NCBI GenBank assembly: GCA_013360405.1
Contig: JABWBR010000074.1
Span: 1 to 48,718, forward strand
Origin: Saprospiraceae bacterium
GTDB taxonomy: Bacteria; Bacteroidota; Bacteroidia; Chitinophagales; Saprospiraceae
DNA: 48,718 nt
Direction of reading: 5' to 3'
This document shows, one piece after another, positions 39,750-47,501 of this stretch. The translations under genes were made by a program, and so were the position numbers. A model generated the notes under the pieces. It worked only from the letters and a program-made list of their open reading frames with translations, made no database searches and was not told the DNA's origin. Position 1 is the stretch's first letter, and the number at the start of each line of letters is the position of its first letter.

Positions 39750-41354
39750 ATGATGAAACGCCTGTTTATAGCTCTCTTAATTGTGCAAAGCAGCTTTTTC
39801 ACAGCGTCTGCGCAAAACACCCCCCGGCCGGACACCCTCTCCACCATCGACCGCATTTTCGCCGCTTGGCAGTCGACCGCCGCGCCCGGGGGCGCCTTGC
39901 GCGTGAGCAGGGCAGGGGAGTTGTTGGTTGAAAAAGCTTACGGCATGGCCGACCTGGAACGCAACGTGATCAATACGCCCGCAACGGTGTTTGAGTCGGG
40001 CTCGGTAGCCAAGCAATTTACAGCCGCCGCCGCGCTTTTGCTGGTAAAGGAAGGCAAACTCGGGCTGGATGACAACCTCTGCCAGCATTTTCCGGGTTTC
40101 CCCGATTACGGCAGCGGCGTTACGGTCGAGCAACTGTTGCACCACACCAGCGGCTTGCGCGATTGGGGCGTAGTGGCGGCTATCGGCGGCTGGCCCCGGG
40201 GCACGCGTGTGTATACGCCTGCGCACGTGCGCGAGATCATCTGGCGGCAAAAACGCTTGAACCACGAACCCGGCGCACAGTATATTTACAGCAATTCAAA
40301 TTACAATATGCTGGGTTTTTTAGTGGAAAAAGTGAGCGGCATGTCGCTCCAGGAATTTACCGAAAAATACCTGTTCACCCCCGCCGGAATGACCCATACC
40401 CAGTGGCGCGACAATTACAACGAAATCGTGCCCAACCGCGCTATTGCGTACGGACGGGAAAATGGCGTTTTTGTGCAAAACATGCCTTTTGAACATACTT
40501 TCGGCCACGGCGCCCTGCTGACTACCGTTGAAGACCTCGAAAAGTGGAACCTACGCTGGAAAAACCAACTTCTGAGTAAGGAAGTCAACGATCTGCAACG
40601 CCAAAAAGGCAAGCTGAACAACGGCAAGGAGGTCAGCTACGCCAGAGGTGTCGTGATCGGGAACGTCAACGGCGTTACTCAGATCAGCCACAGCGGCGCC
40701 ACGGCAGGATACCGGGCCTGGTTAGCGTATTACCCCGAAAAAGACCTGTCGGTTGCCTTACTAAGCAACGACGGCAGTTCCGCCCCCGAACGGCTCGGCG
40801 TGCAAGTAGCGGAGGTATTTTTTGGTAAAAAAGAAACCAAAGACCCTGATTTCCCGGAAGTGGCCTTAGCCACAGAGGTTTTGAGAGAGAAAACGGGGTT
40901 TTTTATCAATAAAACCAACTACGACACATTGGACGTGGTACTGCGCGATGGCAAATTGTGGATCAACCCCTGGGGCGCCTTTACGTATATCGGCGACAAT
41001 AAATTCCAACACGGCGGCCATATCCTAACGTATGCCAACCCCAACCAGATTACCTGGAAATCCCCCGACGGCAGTTCGCAGACTTTTGACAAAACCACGC
41101 CTTATCGCCCCAATCCCACCGAACTGGCCGCCTTCGCCGGCATATATTCCAGCGACGAAGCCGATGTGAAAGTTACGCTCGATTTACATAAAGGCCGGCT
41201 ACGACTATTCCGCGCCCCCAATACCTACTTCCAACTCACACCGGTATACCCCGATGTGTTCAAAGATGAAGAGGGCAATACGCTGGTATTTTCGCGTGTA
41301 GGTTACGCTTTTTCTACCGGCCGGGTATTGCATTTGTGGTTTCAAAAGCTGTGA
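39750..41354 (+). CDS. Secreted serine hydrolase, class C beta-lactamase/penicillin-binding fold
   Basis: 534 residues. A signal peptide (MMKRLFIALLIVQSSFFTASAQ) is followed by the beta-lactamase-like domain. It carries S85-V-A-K88 (SxxK), YSNSNY at 180-185 (the Y-x-N element), and HSGATAGYRAW as the third motif. A C-terminal beta-barrel-like extension (about 370-534) resembles that of DUF3471 or lipocalin-tailed members. These enzymes act as esterases, D-aminopeptidases or carboxypeptidases; penicillinase activity cannot be assumed. It is divergent from marR, which may control it. The start at 39750 gives the proper signal peptide; a TTG 42 bases upstream is rejected. Confidence 0.9.
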   Translation: MMKRLFIALLIVQSSFFTASAQNTPRPDTLSTIDRIFAAWQSTAAPGGALRVSRAGELLVEKAYGMADLERNVINTPATVFESGSVAKQFTAAAALLLVKEGKLGLDDNLCQHFPGFPDYGSGVTVEQLLHHTSGLRDWGVVAAIGGWPRGTRVYTPAHVREIIWRQKRLNHEPGAQYIYSNSNYNMLGFLVEKVSGMSLQEFTEKYLFTPAGMTHTQWRDNYNEIVPNRAIAYGRENGVFVQNMPFEHTFGHGALLTTVEDLEKWNLRWKNQLLSKEVNDLQRQKGKLNNGKEVSYARGVVIGNVNGVTQISHSGATAGYRAWLAYYPEKDLSVALLSNDGSSAPERLGVQVAEVFFGKKETKDPDFPEVALATEVLREKTGFFINKTNYDTLDVVLRDGKLWINPWGAFTYIGDNKFQHGGHILTYANPNQITWKSPDGSSQTFDKTTPYRPNPTELAAFAGIYSSDEADVKVTLDLHKGRLRLFRAPNTYFQLTPVYPDVFKDEEGNTLVFSRVGYAFSTGRVLHLWFQKL

Positions 41355-41359
41355 AGCTA

Positions 41360-41387
41360 CCTACAACTTACAACCTACAACTTCTAC
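41360..41387. repeat. Four heptads of the cctacaa type (locus H)
   Basis: cctacaa, cttacaa, cctacaa, cttctac in tandem, six bases after the hydrolase stop. They overlap the end of the small minus-strand frame at 41368-41508. Confidence 0.75.
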
Positions 41388-41508
41388 TCAGATGACGAAT
41401 CCGACTTCTTCCCCATACCATATATATAATAACTGCCGGTATGCCGATGAGCATAATCGTAGTGAAAATCATCAGCAAATTTGCCTGGAACCAGTTGACG
41501 AGAAACAT
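41368..41508 (-). CDS. Possible small membrane protein, 46 aa
   Basis: The frame reads MFLVNWFQANLLMIFTTIML then IGIPAVIIYMVWGRSRIRHL and SRSCRL. One strong transmembrane helix (about 10-32) is followed by a basic tail, as in positive-inside small membrane proteins. The last residues are encoded by the heptads of locus H. It is convergent with the hydrolase. There is no conserved neighbour to support a function, and the call rests on the hydrophobic pattern alone. Confidence 0.4.
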   Translation of the reverse strand: MFLVNWFQANLLMIFTTIMLIGIPAVIIYMVWGRSRIRHLSRSCRL

Positions 41509-41608
41509 AATAGGGCGTATTTTGGTGAACCGTTAAAATACGATCTGATAAACAGCTTTGCACATGATATTCATCAGAATGATAATTGACAAATATCAAT
41601 ATCTAAAA

Positions 41609-43636
41609 ATGAAAAGCAACTTGTGTCGCACAATTCCCATTTCTCTCCCTCTCTCCCTCTCACCCTCCCTCCCTCTCATCCAGGCCGTCCTGGCCCTATT
41701 CCTTGCCGTCCCGGTCTGGTCGCAGGCCGGCAAAGGCGCGATAAAGCCCGTCAATTTTGCCGAGGTGCGTTTTGACGATGTTTTCTGGAAACCGCGGATG
41801 GACAAAGTCGCTGCCGTAACCGTGCCGGTATGTATTACCTACACCGAAGAAAAAACCGGCCGCATTCGCAATTTCGATAGGGCCGCCGGCAAACTCGACG
41901 GTCCCCATGAGGGCATCTTCTACGACGACTCCGACGTCTTCAAAGCACTCGAAGCGATGGCCTATACCCTCAAAATACAACCCAACGCTGCCATCGAAAA
42001 AAAAGCCGATGAATGGATCGACAAAATCGCCGCCGCCCAGCAAGCCGACGGCTATCTCAATACTTACTACACCGTGACCGGCCTGGATAAACGCTGGACC
42101 GACATGGGCATGCACGAGATGTACTGCGCTGGCCATCTGATTGAAGCTGCGGTAGCGTATTTCAACGCCACCGGCAAGCGCAAACTGCTCGACGTGTCCA
42201 TCCGTTACGCCGACCACCTCGACGCGCTTTTCGGCCCCGGCAAAAAAAACTGGGTGCCCGGACATCAGGAAATCGAACTGGCGCTGGTCAAACTCTACCA
42301 TACTACCAGCGATCAGCGCTATCTCAAGCTGGCCAACTGGCTGCTCGAAGAACGCGGCAAAGGACTCGGCAAGGGCTACACCTGGGACAATAAAAGCTGG
42401 GGCGGCGTCAACTATTGCCAGGATAACGTGCCCGTAAAAGAGATCGCCGACATCACCGGCCACGCCGTGCGCGCGATGTATATGTACACCGGCATGGCCG
42501 ACGTGGCCGCCGAATTGTCCGGTGCGGGTTATGAAGCTGCCTTGCAACGCGTGTGGGAAGACGTGGTGGGCCGCAATATGTACCTCACCGGCGGCATCGG
42601 CTCGTCGGGGCACAACGAAGGTTTCACCAACGATTACGACTTGCCCAACGAAAGCGCCTATTGCGAAACCTGCGCTTCGGTGGGACTGGTTTTCTGGAAC
42701 CAGCGTATGTTTTTGATGACCGGCGAGGCCAAATACGTCGACGTGCTGGAGCGCAGCCTCTACAATGGCGCCCTCGACGGGTTGTCTTTGTCCGGCGACC
42801 GGTTTTTCTACGGCAACCCCCTGGAATCGGAGGGCCGCCATGCCCGCCGCGAATGGTTCGGCACGGCCTGCTGTCCTTCCAACATCGCCCGTTTGATCGC
42901 CTCGCTGGGCAATTATTGCTACGCGCACAGCGACAGGGCGGTGTGGGTCAATTTGTATGCCGGCAATAGTGCCTCCCTGCAATTGGCGCAGGGTAGGGTA
43001 GCGATGACGCAGCAGACTAACTTTCCCTGGGAGGGTATGGTAAAAATAGCCGTCAATCCTGAAAAAAAGATGGCTTTTGCGCTCCACTTGCGCTTGCCGG
43101 GTTGGGCTGGCGGGGAAGCATCACCTGGCGATTTGTACCATTTTTTGGATACAATTAAAACCGGCATTCAAATTTTGGTCAACGGCCAACCCGCAACGTG
43201 GCATGCCGAAAAAGGCTACGCGATCATTCAGCGCACCTGGCGGCCCGGCGACGTGGTGGATCTACAACTCCCCATGGAAGTGCGCCGTATTGGGGCTTCC
43301 GAGGAATTGACCGCCGGCATCAACCGCGTAGCCTTGCAGCGGGGCCCCCTGGTGTATTGCTTTGAAGGCCCCGACAACAACGGCGAGGTATTCAATATTA
43401 TCATACCCGACCACATTTCCTTACAAAAGACCTGGCGCGCCGACCTGCTGGGCGGCGTGATGACCATCACAGGCGACGCATCGGTGCTATTGCCCAGCGC
43501 TGACGGCCAGTCGATGTCTACCTGGCGCAGGCAGGTCACCGCTATTCCCTATTACGCCTGGAATAACCGCGGCCCCGCCCATATGCAGGTGTGGATGCCC
43601 AGGAAGGTGGCGCGGGCACGGGTGTGGGGAAATTGA
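41609..43636 (+). CDS. Glycoside hydrolase family 127 (DUF1680), beta-L-arabinofuranosidase-like
   Basis: 675 residues, exported. The GH127 fold is an (alpha/alpha)6 barrel with two beta domains. Visible landmarks are GIFYDDSDVFKALEAMAYTL, QQADGYLNTYYT, HEMYCAGHLIEAAVAY, MYLTGGIGS...NEGFTNDYDLPNESAYCETCASVG and the ACCPSNIARLI motif. E353, C355, C421 and C422 correspond to the zinc ligands and the cysteine nucleophile described for this family. The reaction is release of beta-L-arabinofuranose from plant glycans or glycoproteins, although some members differ. The signal peptide is odd: residues 11-24 (ISLPLSLSPSLPLI) are encoded by five tandem octads. Confidence 0.92.
   Translation: MKSNLCRTIPISLPLSLSPSLPLIQAVLALFLAVPVWSQAGKGAIKPVNFAEVRFDDVFWKPRMDKVAAVTVPVCITYTEEKTGRIRNFDRAAGKLDGPHEGIFYDDSDVFKALEAMAYTLKIQPNAAIEKKADEWIDKIAAAQQADGYLNTYYTVTGLDKRWTDMGMHEMYCAGHLIEAAVAYFNATGKRKLLDVSIRYADHLDALFGPGKKNWVPGHQEIELALVKLYHTTSDQRYLKLANWLLEERGKGLGKGYTWDNKSWGGVNYCQDNVPVKEIADITGHAVRAMYMYTGMADVAAELSGAGYEAALQRVWEDVVGRNMYLTGGIGSSGHNEGFTNDYDLPNESAYCETCASVGLVFWNQRMFLMTGEAKYVDVLERSLYNGALDGLSLSGDRFFYGNPLESEGRHARREWFGTACCPSNIARLIASLGNYCYAHSDRAVWVNLYAGNSASLQLAQGRVAMTQQTNFPWEGMVKIAVNPEKKMAFALHLRLPGWAGGEASPGDLYHFLDTIKTGIQILVNGQPATWHAEKGYAIIQRTWRPGDVVDLQLPMEVRRIGASEELTAGINRVALQRGPLVYCFEGPDNNGEVFNIIIPDHISLQKTWRADLLGGVMTITGDASVLLPSADGQSMSTWRRQVTAIPYYAWNNRGPAHMQVWMPRKVARARVWGN
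41642..41681. repeat. Five octads inside the GH127 signal peptide (locus M)
   Basis: tctctccc, tctctccc, tctcaccc, tccctccc, tctcatcc: five consecutive 8-base units, 40 bases. Because 8 is not a multiple of 3, each unit is read in a different frame, yet all frames give Leu/Pro/Ser, compatible with a hydrophobic core. Confidence 0.8.
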
Positions 43637-43698
43637 TTATTACAATTAATTTTACTTTGTTACTTTAGAATTTTTTATTTATTACGTGTACACATTGC

Positions 43699-43846
43699 GC
43701 CCCGTTGGGGCTATAATGCACTTTGCACATGATTTTCTACCAATATATACGCCCCGCTGGGGCTTTTGGGGCATCTTAAGAGGCCCGGAGGGCCGAAATA
43801 TTGTTAGAGCCAGCAATAAAAAAGATCCCAAAAGCTCCGGAGGAGC
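43699..43846. repeat. Second cluster of GC-rich hairpins (REP-like)
   Basis: Four short perfect-stem hairpins: gccccgttggggc (43699-43711), gccccgctggggc (43751-43763), ggcccggagggcc (43782-43794), gctccggaggagc (43834-43846). The second and fourth share an extended context in opposite orientation (tacg-hairpin-ttttggg-x-ctt against aag-x-ccc-aaaa-hairpin-cgta), so they are two inverted copies of one element. Confidence 0.8.
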
Positions 43847-43908
43847 GTAATATGCGTTATGCCGGGTTCAAAGTGACAAAGTAGTATTAACAACAAAAAA
43901 AGCTTCTA

Positions 43909-44022
43909 ATGGAAGAACAACTGGCAAAAGAATCTGAACTCGTGAGCGAAGATTCGTTGGAGATATTGGGCGAGTTTGAAATGTTGGAATTGGAGTCAGA
44001 TCTCAATGAAGGAAATGAATAA
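43909..44022 (+). CDS. Small acidic peptide, 37 aa, coupled to the beta-helix gene
   Basis: The frame reads MEEQLAKESELVSEDSLEIL then GEFEMLELESDLNEGNE: strongly acidic (about 14 Glu/Asp), only one Lys, no Cys. Its TAA (44020-44022) is followed with zero spacing by the ATG of the next gene, which suggests translational coupling. It could be a leader peptide, a small structural protein or a precursor peptide; no modification enzyme is nearby. No signal peptide. Function unknown. Confidence 0.5.
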   Translation: MEEQLAKESELVSEDSLEILGEFEMLELESDLNEGNE

Positions 44023-45573
44023 ATGATATCACATTCAACCCTATTGATTATGTGCCTGAAACAACTTCTCCCGCTTTGCTTTGCTTTTACCTCCCCGGCA
44101 TTAACCGCGCAAAACACCCTACACGTAGGCCCAGGCCAGACATACCCTAATCTGTCTGCCGCCGTAAACGCCGTCGAACCCGGCGATACCGTATTAATCC
44201 ATGCCGGCACGTACCCCGGCGGATTGTTTTTCGGCAACCTACAAGGCCAGCCCGGCGCCTGGATCAGCATCCGCAATGCACCGGGCGAAACAGTGATATT
44301 TCAAGGAGGTAACAATGCCATCCAATTGAGTGACCCAGCCTACCTGCATATCAGCGGACTCATTTTTCAAGGGCAAACCGGCAACGGCTTCAATACCGAC
44401 GACGGCGGCTCGTACGACACTCCCGCACATCATATTATCTTCGAAAATTGCACCTTCCGCGATATGGCCGCCACAGGCAATAACGACCTGCTGAAATTAT
44501 CCGGTCTTGACGACTTCCAGATCGTGCGCTGTACCATACAAAACGGCGCCACCGGCGGCAGCGGTATCGACATGGTAGGCTGCCACCACGGGCTCATCCA
44601 GGCGTGTTATTTTGAAAACCTCGGCTCAAATGCTATCCAGGCCAAAGGCGGCTGCGAGGATATTCAGATAGAACGCAATTTTTTTCGCGACGGCGGCCAG
44701 CGCACGCTCAACCTGGGCGGCAGCACCGGACTCGCCTTTTTCAGGCCCGATACAGCCCACTTTGAAGCAGCTGATATCAGGGTGTTTAGCAATATCATCA
44801 TCGGCTCCTGGGCGGCCGTGGCCTACGTCGGCTCGGTGAATGTGCGCGTAGAAAACAACACCATCTACAACCCCGAAAACTGGGTGATCCGGATCCTCCA
44901 GGAAACCGTCGACCCCGACCGCTTCCTGGAATGCGGCGATAATACCTTCCGGAATAATATCGTGTTTCTCGACCACAACCTCGGCACAGAGACCAATATC
45001 GGCCCCGATACCCGCCCGGAGACTTTCAGCTTTTCGCACAACCTGTGGTACAACAGCGCCCTGCCCAACTGGAGCGGCCCCGATATTCCCACGCCCGATC
45101 CCAATATGGTGCTCAATCAAAACCCGCTATTTGCGGATGACGGCGCAGATGATTTTCACATCCCGACTTCAAGCCCGGCAGCCGGCGCAGGTATCGGCCC
45201 TGCCGGAACGATGTTGGATTTTTACGGACAGGTTTATGCCGATCCACCCTCTATCGGGGCGGCCGAGGCTAACCCTGTGTCGGCGATAAACGGACCAACT
45301 TCATTCGATTATAGGTTGTGGGTGTACCCAAATCCCAACAAAGGCGAGGCACGAGTCCGGTTTGTATTACCGAATACCGGGCAAGTGTCTTTAAAAATAT
45401 ACGATATGCAGGGGCGCTTGGTAAAAAAACTGATCGATCACGAAACGCTAATCGCGGGTGAATACGATATAGCGTTGGCAATAGACCGGGCAGGCATTTA
45501 TATGCTGCGGTTGGAGGTAGGTTTGTTATCAGTTATCGGTTATCGGTTGTCAGTTCTAGGAAAAAACCGATAA
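44023..45573 (+). CDS. Right-handed beta-helix protein with damaged T9SS sorting domain
   Basis: 516 residues. The N-terminus is a signal peptide (possibly from the internal ATG at 44050: MCLKQLLPLCFAFTSPALTAQ). PbH1-type beta-helix repeats run over about 35-390 (YPNLSAAVNAVEPGDTVLIHAGTYPGG, YLHISGLIFQGQTGNGF, FQIVRCTIQNGATGGSGIDMVGC, DIQIERNFFRDGG), a fold used by pectate lyases and other polysaccharide-active or binding proteins. A T9SS sorting domain starts normally (LWVYPNPNKGEARVRFVLPN ... AGIYMLRLEVG). The expected last strand is then replaced by LLSVIGYRLSVLGKNR, encoded by heptad repeats. Sorting may therefore be impaired. Confidence 0.85.
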   Translation: MISHSTLLIMCLKQLLPLCFAFTSPALTAQNTLHVGPGQTYPNLSAAVNAVEPGDTVLIHAGTYPGGLFFGNLQGQPGAWISIRNAPGETVIFQGGNNAIQLSDPAYLHISGLIFQGQTGNGFNTDDGGSYDTPAHHIIFENCTFRDMAATGNNDLLKLSGLDDFQIVRCTIQNGATGGSGIDMVGCHHGLIQACYFENLGSNAIQAKGGCEDIQIERNFFRDGGQRTLNLGGSTGLAFFRPDTAHFEAADIRVFSNIIIGSWAAVAYVGSVNVRVENNTIYNPENWVIRILQETVDPDRFLECGDNTFRNNIVFLDHNLGTETNIGPDTRPETFSFSHNLWYNSALPNWSGPDIPTPDPNMVLNQNPLFADDGADDFHIPTSSPAAGAGIGPAGTMLDFYGQVYADPPSIGAAEANPVSAINGPTSFDYRLWVYPNPNKGEARVRFVLPNTGQVSLKIYDMQGRLVKKLIDHETLIAGEYDIALAIDRAGIYMLRLEVGLLSVIGYRLSVLGKNR

Positions 45574-45592
45574 CCGACAACCGACAACCGAC
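45525..45592. repeat. Heptad repeat hairpin at the end of a T9SS gene (locus G)
   Basis: Left units agttatc, ggttatc, ggttgtc; right units ccgataa, ccgacaa, ccgacaa, ccgactt; the arms are reverse complementary around tctaggaaaaaa. It runs through the last 16 codons of the beta-helix gene and up to the stop of the convergent gene. Confidence 0.85.
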
Positions 45593-46594
45593 TTACAGCG
45601 ACAGCAAAAATCCTATCGTAAAATTCGCATCCCAGTCGAACACAAAGGTTTCGCAATCGGATGCATCGGCGATAGCCTTATAAATATTGAGGCCCGCCTT
45701 CTGCTTATCGCCATCGGCGGTATAATCGCCGGCTTCGGCGAGCACGGTAAAGCGCTCCTTGCCTTGGCGCGATTGCTTGGCCAGTTCAAAAGGAATACCG
45801 CCGATAATAAAGCAGTTCTGGCGATTGGCGGCGGGGATTTTCAGTATTGCGCGCGATACGTCGTTGTACACCGTATTATCGCTGATCTCGCTCTGGAAAT
45901 ACTTCGAGCCGAAAGTCTCCATGCTATTGATCTTGCCATTTTCCATCCACGATATCTTCGTATTGGCCGAGCCGATATCTACTACAAATGCGTTGTCTTC
46001 AAAATCTCTTGGCAATACGCATTGCAGGGCGAGTTTGCCTTCCTGGGCGGGCGTCACCGTGTTCACCACATAACCCATCGATTTCAGTCCGGCTTTGATC
46101 TTGCCCACCGATTCTGCTTTGGCTGCGCCCGAGCTCACCACAAAGTGGATATCTTTGGGGCTCACGCCCTGGTCGAGCATCTTGGAGATGTATTGCTTCA
46201 GGCCGATACGCACGTCGTCTTCGGTAGCCATATTTTCATACACCAGGCTGACGCCGTATTCTGCTTTTACGAGGCTCCAGTTTTTGGCGTTATCCATGCG
46301 GATTACAAAAGAGTTGAAACCCGATGCGCCGAGTTCAACCACGCCTTTCAGCTTGCCGTTGACGGGTGCGGGGGGCGTGTAATCGAATGTACGCGCAGCG
46401 GGGCGGTTATTGGAAGGCGCCGGCGCCGTTTCTTCTTCTTCGGCAGTCGTCGGCGTTTGGGCCTCCTGTTGTTCAGTGGTGGTAGTATCACCTGCCGATT
46501 GCTGGAATTTCGGCGCCAACATGCGGAAACCGAAATAAGCGGCAGCTACAACGAGTACCACGATCAGTAATCGGGAAAAATTGGTTAATCTCAT
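45593..46594 (-). CDS. Membrane-anchored Ppx/GppA-like (ASKHA-fold) protein
   Basis: 333 residues. One N-terminal transmembrane helix (about 9-24, LLIVVLVVAAAYFGF) and an acidic/Thr/Pro linker (31-75) precede a domain with phosphatase/sugar-kinase landmarks: GVVELGASGFNSFVIRM (84-100, cf. D/E-x-G-S-x-S in Ppx), VTPAQEGKLALQCVL (cf. isGeeEA), VVDIGSANTKISWM (204-217, phosphate-2 loop) and FIIGGIPFEL. Ppx/GppA proteins hydrolyse polyphosphate or pppGpp in the cytoplasm. Here the membrane anchor, the E in place of the first Asp and the N/A in the second loop suggest a divergent or non-catalytic member facing the periplasm. The function is not known. A perfect -7 box lies upstream. Confidence 0.7.
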   Translation of the reverse strand: MRLTNFSRLLIVVLVVAAAYFGFRMLAPKFQQSAGDTTTTEQQEAQTPTTAEEEETAPAPSNNRPAARTFDYTPPAPVNGKLKGVVELGASGFNSFVIRMDNAKNWSLVKAEYGVSLVYENMATEDDVRIGLKQYISKMLDQGVSPKDIHFVVSSGAAKAESVGKIKAGLKSMGYVVNTVTPAQEGKLALQCVLPRDFEDNAFVVDIGSANTKISWMENGKINSMETFGSKYFQSEISDNTVYNDVSRAILKIPAANRQNCFIIGGIPFELAKQSRQGKERFTVLAEAGDYTADGDKQKAGLNIYKAIADASDCETFVFDWDANFTIGFLLSL

Positions 46595-46630
46595 ATTGTT
46601 TTGGATTGTTTTTTTGAATATGCAGAAAGC

Positions 46631-46650
46631 AAGTACAAATTTACGTACTT
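46631..46650. promoter_or_regulatory. -7 box (TAAATTTG) embedded in an inverted repeat
   Basis: On the minus strand TAAATTTG (46643-46636) matches TAnnTTTG about 42 bases before the Ppx-like ATG. It sits between aagtac (46631-46636) and gtactt (46645-46650), an inverted repeat that could be an operator. Confidence 0.4.
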
Positions 46651-46777
46651 ATCGGCAATACGGCTGAAAATGCTGTGTAGCTTTATTGCCATTTTTTCAT
46701 CCGCAGCGTCTAAAGGAGTTTTTAAAGCGTTACCTCTCAACTCCGTGGTAAAATAAATTGCTGACTAAGAATTAATT

Positions 46778-47494
46778 ATGTATAAGTACCTCGCTCTTTT
46801 ACTAGTTCTGACCGCCTGCCGGCAGGAGCCACATCCGGTGAATGCCGTTACCGAAACTGCGACACCTCCGCCCATAGACAGCACCGCTATTAAGCAGGCT
46901 GCTTTTATTGCCGATTCCATTTTCAGCGTAGGGCTGCAGCAGCTGAAAACAGTTGATAAAGTAGAAATACCCCCGCTTAACCTGCAAATCGGCGAAATCA
47001 AAGCCGGCAAGCGCTGGCATTTCAACCGCTATCCGGGCAATATCAGGGCGGAAATTCCCGATAGCGGGTATGTGTTTCTCAGCGCTGATATCAGGGTAAA
47101 TTCAACCGAAGATGACCCCAGGCTGCCGCCCATATTACTCTATAAAGTCGGCAAACAAAACCTGGAAATAGTGGATGTCATGACTTGGATGTTTTACGGC
47201 TGGAAAAACGAACAGGCCTACCTCGGTAATACCAAAGACGAAGGCAATTTGCTGGGACCGGGCCGCACGGTGCGGTTTTCTCCGGGCCTGGCCATTCGCG
47301 AAGAAATGATGAAAAACCAGGTATTGGTTTTAGTCGTACACAAAAGCTTTTGCATGAAAAGGACCGAGCGCAAATTTGACAACCCGCCCTTGTTTTATGA
47401 CGCAAATACTTGCCGGGCTAAAGGACGGCTTAGTCTGCACGAATTAGCCCAAAATTACGAAGTGCTGAAAATTTTTAACCGGCAAGGCATATAG
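46778..47494 (+). CDS. Lipoprotein of unknown function, 238 aa
   Basis: The lipobox is clear: MYKYLALLLVLTACRQEP, with cysteine 14 the lipidated residue, then a Pro/Thr-rich linker. The body has beta-rich stretches (GYVFLSADIRVNSTEDDPRLPPILLYKV, LEIVDVMTWMFYGWKNEQAYLGN, VLVLVVHKSFCMKR) and two later cysteines that may form a disulfide (SFCMK, ANTCRAK). I do not recognise the family. It lies seven bases upstream of the DegT-like gene on the same strand, so the two are probably co-transcribed. Anchoring in the outer or inner membrane cannot be told from the residues after the cysteine. Confidence 0.75.
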   Translation: MYKYLALLLVLTACRQEPHPVNAVTETATPPPIDSTAIKQAAFIADSIFSVGLQQLKTVDKVEIPPLNLQIGEIKAGKRWHFNRYPGNIRAEIPDSGYVFLSADIRVNSTEDDPRLPPILLYKVGKQNLEIVDVMTWMFYGWKNEQAYLGNTKDEGNLLGPGRTVRFSPGLAIREEMMKNQVLVLVVHKSFCMKRTERKFDNPPLFYDANTCRAKGRLSLHELAQNYEVLKIFNRQGI

Positions 47495-47501
47495 TTATTT
47501 C

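Noticed and set aside
41696-43087. 463-residue open frame on the minus strand opposite GH127
   Set aside because: It is a shadow of the strong codon bias of GH127. It has no start signal, its composition is unlike a protein family, and the plus strand encodes an unambiguous enzyme.
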